Shown here piece after piece: positions 12,180 to 19,503 of a stretch of 64,000 nucleotides of DNA. Under the pieces are notes generated by a model, which saw only the letters and a list, made by a program, of their open reading frames with translations, had not been told where the DNA came from and did not search any database. Made by a program: the position numbers and the translations under genes. Source of the stretch: Bryopsis sp. KO-2023 (lineage: Eukaryota; Chlorophyta; Ulvophyceae; Bryopsidales; Bryopsidaceae); the NCBI GenBank assembly GCA_030272585.1, contig BSYQ01000008.1, positions 1,984,001 through 2,048,000 of the forward strand, read 5' to 3'. Position 1 is the first letter of the stretch, and every line of letters starts with the position of its first letter.

Positions 12180-12539
12180 TCAAAAATCCTCGGTTAGGGT
12201 ATTCCGCGGATAGGTAAATTCGGATACCCTAACTTTCTTCGACTGCCTTTTCCGATCAAGGAGCTCCACTGACTCTCCTTCCTGATTTACGAGGGTGTCT
12301 GGAACCCTCTTCCTCTCTGGATCTCCGGTGCACGTCCTGACAATCTGCCGCTCCTCTTGGGTCAGCTGCAGAAACTTGTCGCCAAACAAACCCAGAGGTC
12401 TGATAGTTGGGATTTCCAGACCCTCTGAGTTTACGACCGGCTCTTGCTCGTGCCCCCGTACGTTATGTACTCCTGGCTGCGCGAGCGTCCACTTTACTTG
12501 GTAGGTGTCGTTTAGTTCGTGGATCCTCTCCTCTTTCAT
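12180..12539 (-). CDS. Element A small ORF p3 (minus copy)
   Basis: A 119-residue ORF between p2 and gag. Its ATG overlaps the p2 stop as ATGA, and its stop lies 7 nt before the gag ATG. It starts with HELNDTYQVKW, which resembles HLLDLYYRVEW of p2, so the pair may be an old tandem duplication. The C-terminal part is basic (LLDRKRQSKKVRV). The plus copy at 15592-15951 is identical in sequence. No known domain is recognised. Conservation, openness and tight packing argue that it is a real element gene. Confidence 0.75.
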   Translation of the reverse strand: MKEERIHELNDTYQVKWTLAQPGVHNVRGHEQEPVVNSEGLEIPTIRPLGLFGDKFLQLTQEERQIVRTCTGDPERKRVPDTLVNQEGESVELLDRKRQSKKVRVSEFTYPRNTLTEDF

Positions 12540-12835
12540 TGGTGAAAAAGCGATGTCAGGGCCAAGGAGTTCCGTTCCTCCTCGTCGTAGCGGTAAAACC
12601 TTGATGTAGTGGGAAAGTCGAGAGGTGACTCGGTAGTTGGGGTTGGCTGATTCTCCTTGTCAGCCTGTTCTTCCAGCTCTTTCAGAAAGCAGAGTAGGTC
12701 GAGTTCTTCGTAGTTCAACTGAACCTCGTTCCTCCTAGCTTCCCTCCGCACAATCGGTAATCCCAGCTCCTCGTCGGGATACTGCCACTCTACTCTGTAA
12801 TAAAGATCGAGAAGGTGAGCCAGCCAAGGGTCCAT
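12536..12835 (-). CDS. Element A small ORF p2 (minus copy)
   Basis: A 99-residue acidic ORF from the ATG at 12835, 11 nt downstream of the p1 stop. An in-frame GTG at 12850 overlaps the p1 stop. Key stretch HLLDLYYRVEWQYP, followed by Glu/Leu-rich helices (LLCFLKELEEQADKENQP). It ends in the ATGA shared with p3. The copy on the plus strand (15296-15595) differs at a few residues but is open. Function not recognised. Confidence 0.7.
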   Translation of the reverse strand: MDPWLAHLLDLYYRVEWQYPDEELGLPIVRREARRNEVQLNYEELDLLCFLKELEEQADKENQPTPTTESPLDFPTTSRFYRYDEEERNSLALTSLFHQ

Positions 12836-12846
12836 AGACAACGAAC

Positions 12847-13077
12847 TCACTGATGTTGGGGTTCCTCCTGAGTTGGGGTTTCAGGGGTAAGCGGAAGATC
12901 AACTGTCGCCTCTGTCTCAGTTCTCGATTCGCTTGATCCTGTGCTTTCAGTATCACTATTGTCTTCGCCTATGTGCAGAACTTCCAACGGGTTCTCTTCC
13001 AGCCAGAGGTCTACAAGCAGTAACCTAGGATCTCCTTCTTCGCCAAACCAGTATTCTTCTTCTCTGATTATAGGCAT
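12847..13077 (-). CDS. Element A small ORF p1 (minus copy)
   Basis: A 76-residue acidic ORF (REEEYWFGEEGDPRLLLVDL …) and the first ORF after the primer-binding site. The other copy carries a 1-nt insertion (an extra T near 15232) that truncates it to 59 residues, so either this frame or the shorter one may be dispensable. Function not recognised. Confidence 0.55.
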   Translation of the reverse strand: MPIIREEEYWFGEEGDPRLLLVDLWLEENPLEVLHIGEDNSDTESTGSSESRTETEATVDLPLTPETPTQEEPQHQ

Positions 13078-13085
13078 AGAAACTC

Positions 13086-13097
13086 GCTCCGAAACCA
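13086..13097 (-). other. Primer-binding site of element A (minus copy)
   Basis: On the minus strand TGGTTTCGGAGC begins one base inside the 5' LTR. It should pair with the 3' end of a tRNA (…GCTCCGAAACCA). The same 12 bases serve in the plus copy (15033-15044) and in the unrelated element B (17134-17145). Confidence 0.85.
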
Positions 13098-13098
13098 G

Positions 13099-13668
13099 TG
13101 AAACGGATTTGTTTCCTGAGGCTGAATACTTCCAGCCGCCACTTAAACCGTTCTTCACACACGTTGGGAGACGACCAGAAGTTCTGTAAGAAAGGTCTGA
13201 GACACGAGAGTATACAACTGAATCTTATTTCAACAAGCTTGTTCTTTACAACGATCCCCAGCCTTTTATACTCTCAGCCCAGAGCTTCTAGAAACTCCCA
13301 GCCCATCTCCTAACCTTACAAATACTAGCTATCATCTAGCTCTCCCCAAAACGTCTCTATCATTTCTCAGCTCAGCCCTTCTAGCCAGAGCTCCGACTAA
13401 CCCTTTATAACCCTTGATAACCTCTAGACTAAGGACCCAGACTGAAGCTCCTTCCAGTCTGACTCCCGACTCTCTACCCAAACTCTCAGCCATCTGAGAC
13501 CTGACACTGAATATACTGAACCTGGTTCGAACTCTTTTCACTACGTTTCAGCCTCTCATTGAGCATCACGTAACTACCCCATTCCAGTCAGTCCGCGACT
13601 ACCTGGAACTCTCAGACTGTAACCTCTGTTTTCCGCCTAGATCTTCGCCTACTAAGTCAGCCGTTTCA
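13099..13668 (-). repeat. Element A 5' LTR (minus copy) with TATA box
   Basis: A 570-bp promoter LTR. On the minus strand TATAAAAG (reverse complement at 13263-13270) lies about two thirds into the LTR, a good core promoter, and transcription would start some 30 nt further on. The following TCAGC (13669-13673) is the right target duplication. Confidence 0.95.
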
Positions 13669-13673
13669 TCAGC

Positions 13674-13691
13674 CTTGGACAGCACCCCTTG
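13674..13691 (-). pseudogene. LINE ORF2 sliver between element A and the solo LTR
   Basis: Thirteen LINE bases (13674-13686) plus the CCTTG target site remain between two insertions. With single TSD copies retained, the ORF2 frame passes through them without a stop, which fixes them as LINE sequence. Confidence 0.8.
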
Positions 13692-14264
13692 TGAAACGGC
13701 TGACTTAGTAGGCGAAGATCTAGGCGGAAAACAGAGGTTACAGTCTGAGAGTTCCAGGTAGTCGCGGACTGACTGGAATGGGGTAGTTACGTGATGCTCA
13801 ATGAGAGGCTGAAACGTAGTGAAAAGAGTTCGAACCAGGTTCAGTATATTCAGTGTCAGGTCTCAGATGGCTGAGAGTTTGGGTAGAGAGTCGGGAGTCA
13901 GACTGGAAGGAGCTTCAGTCTGGGTCCTTAGTCTAGAGGTTATCAAGGGTTATAAAGGGTTAGTCGGAGCTCTGGCTAGAAGGGCTGAGCTGAGAAATGA
14001 TAGAGACGTTTTGGAGAGAGCTAGATGATAGCTAGTATTTGTAAGGTTAGGAGATGGGCTGGGAGTTTTCTAGAAGCTCTGGGCTGAGAGTATAAAAGGC
14101 TGGGGATCGTTGTAAAGAACAAGCTTGTTGAAATAAGATTCAGTTGTATACTCTCGTGTCTCAGACCTTTCCTACAGAACTTCTGGTCGTCTCCCAACGT
14201 GTGTGCGAAGAACGGATTAAGTGGCGGCTGGAAGTATTCAGCCTCAGGAAACAAATCCGTTTCA
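13692..14264 (+). repeat. Solo LTR of family A
   Basis: A 573-bp LTR starting TGAAACG and ending CGTTTCA, flanked by CCTTG at 13687-13691 and 14265-14269, with no internal element sequence. It carries the TATA box at 14091-14098. It differs from the other four A LTRs at several sites, so it is older or from another sub-line. A solo LTR arises by recombination between the two LTRs of one insert. Confidence 0.95.
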
Positions 14265-14460
14265 CCTTGCAACACCGAAGAGAGAACTTCCCCCCAAATA
14301 CGACGCGCCACCCGGGGAATGTGTCGAATAGTGCGCTTGGGCGCTCGAAAAATGTCGTCCCACGAGATGTTGGAGATATCCGGCCGAGCAGAAGTGAGAG
14401 GAGGGCGAGGGGCTGCAGAAGAACTAGCAGGGAGAGGAGGAGCTGGGACAAGAGTGGATG
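14265..14460 (-). pseudogene. LINE ORF2 segment between solo LTR and element A plus copy
   Basis: About 190 bp of LINE coding sequence on the minus strand, including SWDDIFRAPKRTIRHIPR, open and in frame with both neighbouring LINE pieces once TSD copies are discounted. It belongs to the linker between the zinc-finger region and the RT. Confidence 0.85.
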
Positions 14461-15031
14461 TGAAACGGCTGACTTAGTAGGCGAAGATCTAGGCGGAAAA
14501 CAGAGGTTACAGTCTGAGAGTTCCAGGTAGTCGCGGACTGACTGGAATGGGGTAGTTACGTGATGCTCAACGAGAGGCTGAAACGTAGTGAAAAGAGTTC
14601 GAACCAGGTTCAGTATATTCAGTGTCAGATCTCAGATGGCTGAGAGTTTGGGTAGAGAGTCGGGAGTCAGACTGGAACGAGCTTCAGTCTGGGTCCTTAG
14701 TCTAGAGGTTATCAAGGGTTATAAAGGGTTAGTCGGAGCTCTGGCTAGAAGGGCTGAGCTGAGAAATGATAGAGACGTTTTGAGGAGAGCTAGATGATAG
14801 CTAGTATTTGTAAGGTTAGGAGATGGGCTGGGAGTTCTCTAGAAGCTCTGGGCTGAGAGTATAAAAGGCTGGGGATCGTTGTAAAGAACAAGCTTGTTGA
14901 AATAAGATTCAGTTGTATACTCTCGTGTCTCAGACCTTTCTTACAGAACTTCTGGTCGTCTCCCAACGTGTGTGAAGAACGGGTTAAGTGGCGGCTGGAA
15001 GTATTCAGCCTCAGGAAACAAATCCGTTTCA
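14461..15031 (+). repeat. Element A 5' LTR (plus copy)
   Basis: A 571-bp LTR with TGAAACG/CGTTTCA ends. TATAAAAG at 14860-14867 is the likely core promoter of the element transcript. Confidence 0.95.
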
Positions 15032-15032
15032 C

Positions 15033-15044
15033 TGGTTTCGGAGC
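15033..15044 (+). other. Primer-binding site of element A (plus copy)
   Basis: TGGTTTCGGAGC one base after the LTR, identical to the site in the minus copy and in element B. Confidence 0.85.
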
Positions 15045-15052
15045 GAGTTTCT

Positions 15053-15232
15053 ATGCCTATAATCAGAGAAGAAGAATACTGGTTTGGCGAAGAAGGAGAT
15101 CCTAGGTTACTGCTTGTAGACCTCTGGCTGGAAGAGAACCCGTTGGAAGTTCTGCACATAGGCGAAGACAATAGTGATACTGAAAGCACAGGATCAAGCG
15201 AATCGAGAACTGAGACGGAGGCGACAGTTTGA
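15053..15232 (+). pseudogene. Element A small ORF p1, truncated (plus copy)
   Basis: The same ORF as 12847-13077 but with an extra T shortly before the stop, which ends it at 59 residues and separates it from p2. The mutation marks a difference between two otherwise almost identical elements. Confidence 0.55.
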
Positions 15233-15295
15233 TCTTCCGCTTACCCCTGAAACCCCAACTCAGGAGGAACCCCAACATCAGTGAGTTCGTTGTCT

Positions 15296-15595
15296 ATGGA
15301 CCCTTGGCTGGCTCACCTTCTCGATCTTTATTACAGAGTAGAGTGGCAGTATCCCGGCGAGGAACTGGACTTACCAGTAGTGCGGAGGGAAGCTAGGAGG
15401 AACGAGGTCCAGCTAAACTACGAAGAACTCGACCTACTCTGCTTCCTGAAAGAGCTGGAAGAACAGGCTGACAAGGAGAATCAGCCAACCCCAACTACCG
15501 AGTCACCTCTCGACTTTCCCACTACATCAAGGTTTTACCGCTACGACGAGGAGGAACGGAACTCCTTGGCCCTGACATCGCTTTTTCACCAATGA
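15296..15595 (+). CDS. Element A small ORF p2 (plus copy)
   Basis: 99 residues, equivalent to 12536-12835 with a few substitutions (for example GEELDLPVV against DEELGLPIV). The stop codon shares ATGA (15592-15595) with p3, an arrangement known to allow termination-reinitiation. Carries HLLDLYYRVEW. Function unknown. Confidence 0.7.
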   Translation: MDPWLAHLLDLYYRVEWQYPGEELDLPVVRREARRNEVQLNYEELDLLCFLKELEEQADKENQPTPTTESPLDFPTTSRFYRYDEEERNSLALTSLFHQ

Positions 15596-15951
15596 AAGAG
15601 GAGAGGATCCACGAACTAAACGACACCTACCAAGTAAAGTGGACGCTCGCGCAGCCAGGAGTACATAACGTACGGGGGCACGAGCAAGAGCCGGTTGTGA
15701 ACTCAGAGGGTCTGGAAATCCCAACTATCAGACCTCTGGGTTTGTTTGGCGACAAGTTTCTGCAGCTGACCCAAGAGGAGCGGCAGATCGTGAGGACGTG
15801 CACCGGAGATCCAGAGAGGAAGAGGGTTCCAGACACCCTCGTAAATCAGGAAGGAGAGTCAGTGGAGCTCCTTGATCGGAAAAGGCAGTCGAAGAAAGTT
15901 AGGGTATCCGAATTTACCTATCCGCGGAATACCCTAACCGAGGATTTTTGA
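15592..15951 (+). CDS. Element A small ORF p3 (plus copy)
   Basis: 119 residues, the same as 12180-12539. It begins inside the p2 stop and ends 7 nt before gag. HELNDTYQVKW near the start is the motif shared with p2. Basic C-terminal stretch. No known domain. Confidence 0.75.
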   Translation: MKEERIHELNDTYQVKWTLAQPGVHNVRGHEQEPVVNSEGLEIPTIRPLGLFGDKFLQLTQEERQIVRTCTGDPERKRVPDTLVNQEGESVELLDRKRQSKKVRVSEFTYPRNTLTEDF

Positions 15952-15958
15952 GGCTGAG

Positions 15959-16782
15959 ATGGAGCAACAGGTGGCTGAGTTGAGGGCGGCGTATGAGGAG
16001 GTAATGGGAAGGTTGAACCGAGTGCAAGGCGTGGTCGAAGAAGTACCGGGAATGCTGAGCACGGCGGTGAATGAGGCTGTGGGAAGCTCCATTTTGGAGC
16101 AACTAACCGACAAAGTGGGAACAGCAATCGGGGCGGCAACTGCAGCACAGGCTGGAACGGCGGCTGGAAGTGGTGGTCGAGGTAATGACCTGAGAAGTAA
16201 GCCAGCCCGACCTGATCTGTGGGGAGGCAGGCAGAATGACCCTCCTATCCAGGATTGGTTGTTCAGCCTCCGAGTGCATTTTGACGCCACCCACGTCGAA
16301 GATGGAGTCTCGAAACTCCGCCTGGCAGGATCTCTACTGAGAGGGCCAGCCGCGACATGGTGGAGGACAAGAGTGGAGGAGTCGGAGACTGATGGAGGCC
16401 GACCTTTGCCGACGTATGAGGACTTCTGTGAGGAGCTGAAAAACCAGTTCGGGGAACCACATTTTTTGCGCCGCACACGGACAGAATGGGCGAATTTACG
16501 CCAAGGCGGAATGTCTGTGCGGGAATACACGCATCGTTTTAGACAGCTGATGCTGTATATTTCCGACGCATCAGAGGGCGAGAAAATACACAGGTTCGTC
16601 GATGGTTTGCGAGGGAGGGTTGGCATCGAGACCGACCTCCAAAACCCCAAGACCTTGGATGAAGCTATTCGAGTGGCGGAAAGGTGGGGAGGAGCTCAAT
16701 CCGGGAGTTCGATCTTGAATCGAGATCGCGGCGGCGGCGGCAACAGCGGCGGCGGAAATCGCAGATCAGATCACATGGAATT
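15959..16782 (+). pseudogene. gag: Element A gag, 5' portion (interrupted by element B)
   Basis: Encodes the capsid domain and Gly/Ser region of Gag up to the insertion site; reading on would enter the B LTR and stop at 16903. The remaining 3' part with the zinc knuckle is at 26134-26307. The copy on the minus strand shows the uninterrupted gene and proves GAATT to be the duplicated target. Confidence 0.9.
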
Positions 16783-17132
16783 TGTAGTGAATCGCCTGAT
16801 TCAGAGCCTGCTGGGCCCTGAATCAGGAGATCTGACTGTAGGTTGGCGAGCTGGCAGCTCAGCAGGTGTCCCTGCTGAACTGGCAGCTCAGAACATTCTT
16901 TGATCTGACCTGATACAGTGATGGGTTCACTGTGTCAGCTCAGTAGTTGTCTGATCAGGGGATCAGGTCTTGTCAGAGGTGCTGCAGCAGGGTATTTGGG
17001 CAGCGCCTCTAGGGTATTGGTACACTTGGTTTTAACCTAGCTTTTAACCTTGTTTGGAGTGCTTTGCACCTTGGTCTCCCTTTGTTTCACCTTCAGCTTG
17101 GCTGGCAGACTTGCAGAGTCGCAGCCGTTGCA
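16783..17132 (+). repeat. Element B 5' LTR
   Basis: 350 bp, starting TG and ending CA, with internal short inverted motifs (CTGATTCAG … CTGAATCAG at the left end). No clear TATA box seen. Confidence 0.95.
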
Positions 17133-17570
17133 TTGGTTTCGGAGCATTCTTGTGGCAAGATCACAAGTGATCTTGGGAGAGGTAGAGAGTTCTGGTGAAG
17201 CAGCAGGCGCAGAGTTTTCAGGCGCAAGGTTTTTGCAGAATCGATCAGGGCGCAGGGTAGCGCTGAGTGCAGGCATAGTTGGCGCAGTTTTCGCACAGTT
17301 TTGTGTAGGCGCAGTGCTGCACAGAGGTCGTTTTGTACGCAAGGTTATAGTAGAGTTTGCAGGCGTTGCCTAGCATAGAACGTTGTCAGGCGCAGGTTTT
17401 GCGCAGCAGTAAGGGGCACAGTTCAGTGCGGGCACAGACGCAGATTTGCGCAGCCTTGAGTGGTAGAGTTTTGCAGGCGCAGGTTTTGCGCAGCAGCAAG
17501 GGGGCACAGACGCAGATTTGCGCGGCCTGAAGTGTTAGAGTTTGCGTAGCGGAACTAGGGTCGGCAGTTG
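17133..17570 (+). other. Element B leader with primer-binding site and GCGCAG repeats
   Basis: TGGTTTCGGAGC at 17134-17145 is the primer-binding site. The rest is a GC-rich leader built of degenerate repeats around GGCGCAGGTTTTGCGCAGCA (for example near 17388 and 17477) and CACAGACGCAGATTTGCGC. These can fold into many short hairpins, and packaging or translation-control roles are possible. No ORF supported. Confidence 0.7.
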
Positions 17571-17891
17571 ATGAGCAGTGCGGGCTCAGGTTTTACAGTT
17601 GTTAGTTCTGACGAAGAGGAAGTGTCCTCTGACGGGTTTCCTAGTGAGAATCAGCCAGATCAGACTCGGACTTTACCTGCCTTTGTTTTCAGAGCAGGAC
17701 CTATCAGGGAAAACAGGGTGCAGGAACCACTGAGTCAGGTGGAGGAGAGTTCAGTTTTGGCTCCCTCGCACGATCATTATTGGGTGTTTCGTCAGGGTAC
17801 TTGGATATATTCTGTTACTTGTAGGAATCCGAACTGCCTTCTTTTGTTAGAGTGGCTTGAGAAGGAAAGGATCAGAACTAGCAACCTGTAA
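17571..17891 (+). CDS. Element B small ORF 1 (CxxPxC protein)
   Basis: 106 residues from the ATG at 17571. Acidic Ser/Glu-rich N-terminus, then HDHYWVFRQGTWIYSVTC and RNPNC. The His plus CxxxxC pattern is repeated in the next ORF (IRYYDCSDPQC), so the two look like tandem duplicates of a small, possibly metal-binding protein. It lies 27 nt before the next ORF. No known family recognised. Confidence 0.65.
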   Translation: MSSAGSGFTVVSSDEEEVSSDGFPSENQPDQTRTLPAFVFRAGPIRENRVQEPLSQVEESSVLAPSHDHYWVFRQGTWIYSVTCRNPNCLLLLEWLEKERIRTSNL

Positions 17892-17918
17892 AAGAGATCT
17901 TCTGACTCTGGTTGTTGT

Positions 17919-18401
17919 ATGAGTTTTGGTAGACCTGTAGCAGTGAGAAGTAGCGAAAGTGAGGCAGAAACAGACGAGGAAACTGTGATTCAGGGTGAGG
18001 CAGAGTTTCAGGGAAACCTGCCACCTGATCTGTTTACTTTCGCAGGGGACTGGGTTCCAGCTCCTTACAGGTTACCCAGACCGGTGCAGGTTCTGGGTCC
18101 AGTGAGACACCCGTTGGCAGTGGTGCCACCACCTCCTCTCAGAGCGCCTCCTCACGGCCACAGAAAGGCAGAACGCAGTGGTAACGTCATCAGATACTAC
18201 GACTGTTCTGATCCTCAGTGTCCTATCTACAGATTGCAGAGGGCAACGCAGGAGAGGCGTGAGCAGAACGAGCAGAGGCGTGAGCAGAACGAGCTGAGGC
18301 GCAGAAGGAATGTCAGGCGGGGAGGAGCAGATGGGGGTACCAGCCCCAGATCCTTTCGATCTGCAGGCAATGAGGCAGATGATAACAGATCTGCAGAATG
18401 A
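17919..18401 (+). CDS. Element B small ORF 2 (CxxPxC protein overlapping gag)
   Basis: 160 residues. An acidic N-terminus resembles the preceding ORF (SSESEAETDEETV against SSDEEEVSSDGF), then a Pro-rich middle and HGHRKAERSGNVIRYYDC followed by SDPQC. The C-terminus is very basic (repeated RREQNE and RRRR). Its last 92 nt overlap the start of gag in another frame. Position and paired design mirror p2/p3 of element A, without recognisable sequence homology to them. Confidence 0.65.
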   Translation: MSFGRPVAVRSSESEAETDEETVIQGEAEFQGNLPPDLFTFAGDWVPAPYRLPRPVQVLGPVRHPLAVVPPPPLRAPPHGHRKAERSGNVIRYYDCSDPQCPIYRLQRATQERREQNEQRREQNELRRRRNVRRGGADGGTSPRSFRSAGNEADDNRSAE

Positions 18402-19503
18402 AGTCCTTCACCTGAGGAATGTTGCTGCAAATGTCAACCATCAGATGAATGATGTGGTGCAGCAGGCTGTGGCAGAAAGGTTGCCTCAGCCACAGGCTCC
18501 AGCAGCACTGGGCAAGGCCAGAGCAAAGACACCAGATGCTTGGTATGGTGACCCTGGTGATATCCCACTGAATGAGTGGCAGGTGCAGTTACAGACATAT
18601 TTTGATGTGACAGGCACAAGGGATGTAGAGCAGCAGGTTTTAGTGGCTGCAGGATCACTCAGGGGAGCTGCAGGTACTTGGTGGAGAGGCAGATATGAGG
18701 CTGCTCTTGCAGGCCACCAGGAACTGCCTCAGTCACTTGTTGCTTTGGTTGAACAGCTGAGACAGGAGTTTGGCAAGGTGAACGAGAACCGTGACTTCAG
18801 AAGAGAGTGGTCTCGGTTGCGTCAGGGGCGACTTTCGGTTGCTGAGTATGTACACAAGTTTCGCAGGCTCACACTGCAGATTCATGACAGCAATCCTGGG
18901 GAAAAGCTCTTCAGGTTCATGGAGGGTCTGCACGAGCGTCTGCGGACGAAGGTTGAGATGGAAGATCCCAACACCCTCGAAAGAGCGATCGCGCTGGCGG
19001 CGACCTGGGAAGGTCCTCTTGAAAACTACCACAGAGATCGCAGTCCCAGCAGCAGACGCGCAAGGTCGCGCAGGGACAGATCGAAGAGTCGTGGCAGGTC
19101 GTTCAGCAGAGGCAGATCCCAGAGCAGAGGTCGCAGTAGCAGTCGAGGAAGGTATAACACCGAACGCGACAGGTACCACCCGCAGCGTCAGGCACCACAC
19201 TTAGGTGATCGTATGGAGGTTGATGGCCTCCAGCGTAACCGCGTGGGGTTTGATGTCAGGGAAGGTCGCAGCGGCAGTAGAGGTCGCAGCGGCAGTCGCG
19301 GTGGTGATCGCAGTTACAGTCGCAGTAAAAGCAGAGGACGCAGTGGCAGTCCTCGCAGACACCAGAGGCAGAAACGAGGAGGAACTGGAGAGGGTTCCTC
19401 AGACAGGAGGAGCAGAATGGATATGGGCAGATCAGCAGCCCATGTTGATTGTTACAGGTGTGGCAAGAAAGGCCACTTCGCCGCTGACTGCTCGGAAAAC
19501 TAA
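18310..19503 (+). CDS. gag: Element B Gag with RS domain
   Basis: 397 residues. A capsid-type domain (LNEWQVQLQTYFDVTGT … AAGTWWRGRYEA … VAEYVHKFRRL) at about 75-210, then an arginine/serine region of some 120 residues with RSRS, SRGR and SKSRGRS repeats, then the zinc knuckle CYRCGKKGHFAADC at the C-terminus. An RS domain is normally a mark of splicing factors. In a Gag it could serve RNA binding or contact with the host splicing machinery. The stop at 19501-19503 lies 16 nt inside the open pol frame. Confidence 0.95.
   Translation: MSGGEEQMGVPAPDPFDLQAMRQMITDLQNEVLHLRNVAANVNHQMNDVVQQAVAERLPQPQAPAALGKARAKTPDAWYGDPGDIPLNEWQVQLQTYFDVTGTRDVEQQVLVAAGSLRGAAGTWWRGRYEAALAGHQELPQSLVALVEQLRQEFGKVNENRDFRREWSRLRQGRLSVAEYVHKFRRLTLQIHDSNPGEKLFRFMEGLHERLRTKVEMEDPNTLERAIALAATWEGPLENYHRDRSPSSRRARSRRDRSKSRGRSFSRGRSQSRGRSSSRGRYNTERDRYHPQRQAPHLGDRMEVDGLQRNRVGFDVREGRSGSRGRSGSRGGDRSYSRSKSRGRSGSPRRHQRQKRGGTGEGSSDRRSRMDMGRSAAHVDCYRCGKKGHFAADCSEN

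Larger units (their letters stand above)
5439..13668 (-). mobile_element. Full-length Ty3/gypsy chromovirus A (minus-strand copy)
   Basis: This is an 8230-bp LTR retrotransposon with identical-looking 570-bp LTRs starting TGAAACG and ending CGTTTCA, flanked by the 5-bp duplication TCAGC (5434-5438 and 13669-13673). Read on the minus strand it has LTR, primer-binding site, three small ORFs, gag, pol ending in a chromodomain, a third large ORF, a polypurine tract and LTR. All frames are open, and LTR identity implies recent insertion. It sits inside LINE ORF2. The chromodomain and gene order place it among chromoviruses of the Metaviridae type. The additional ORFs before gag and after pol are unusual. 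Confidence 0.95.
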
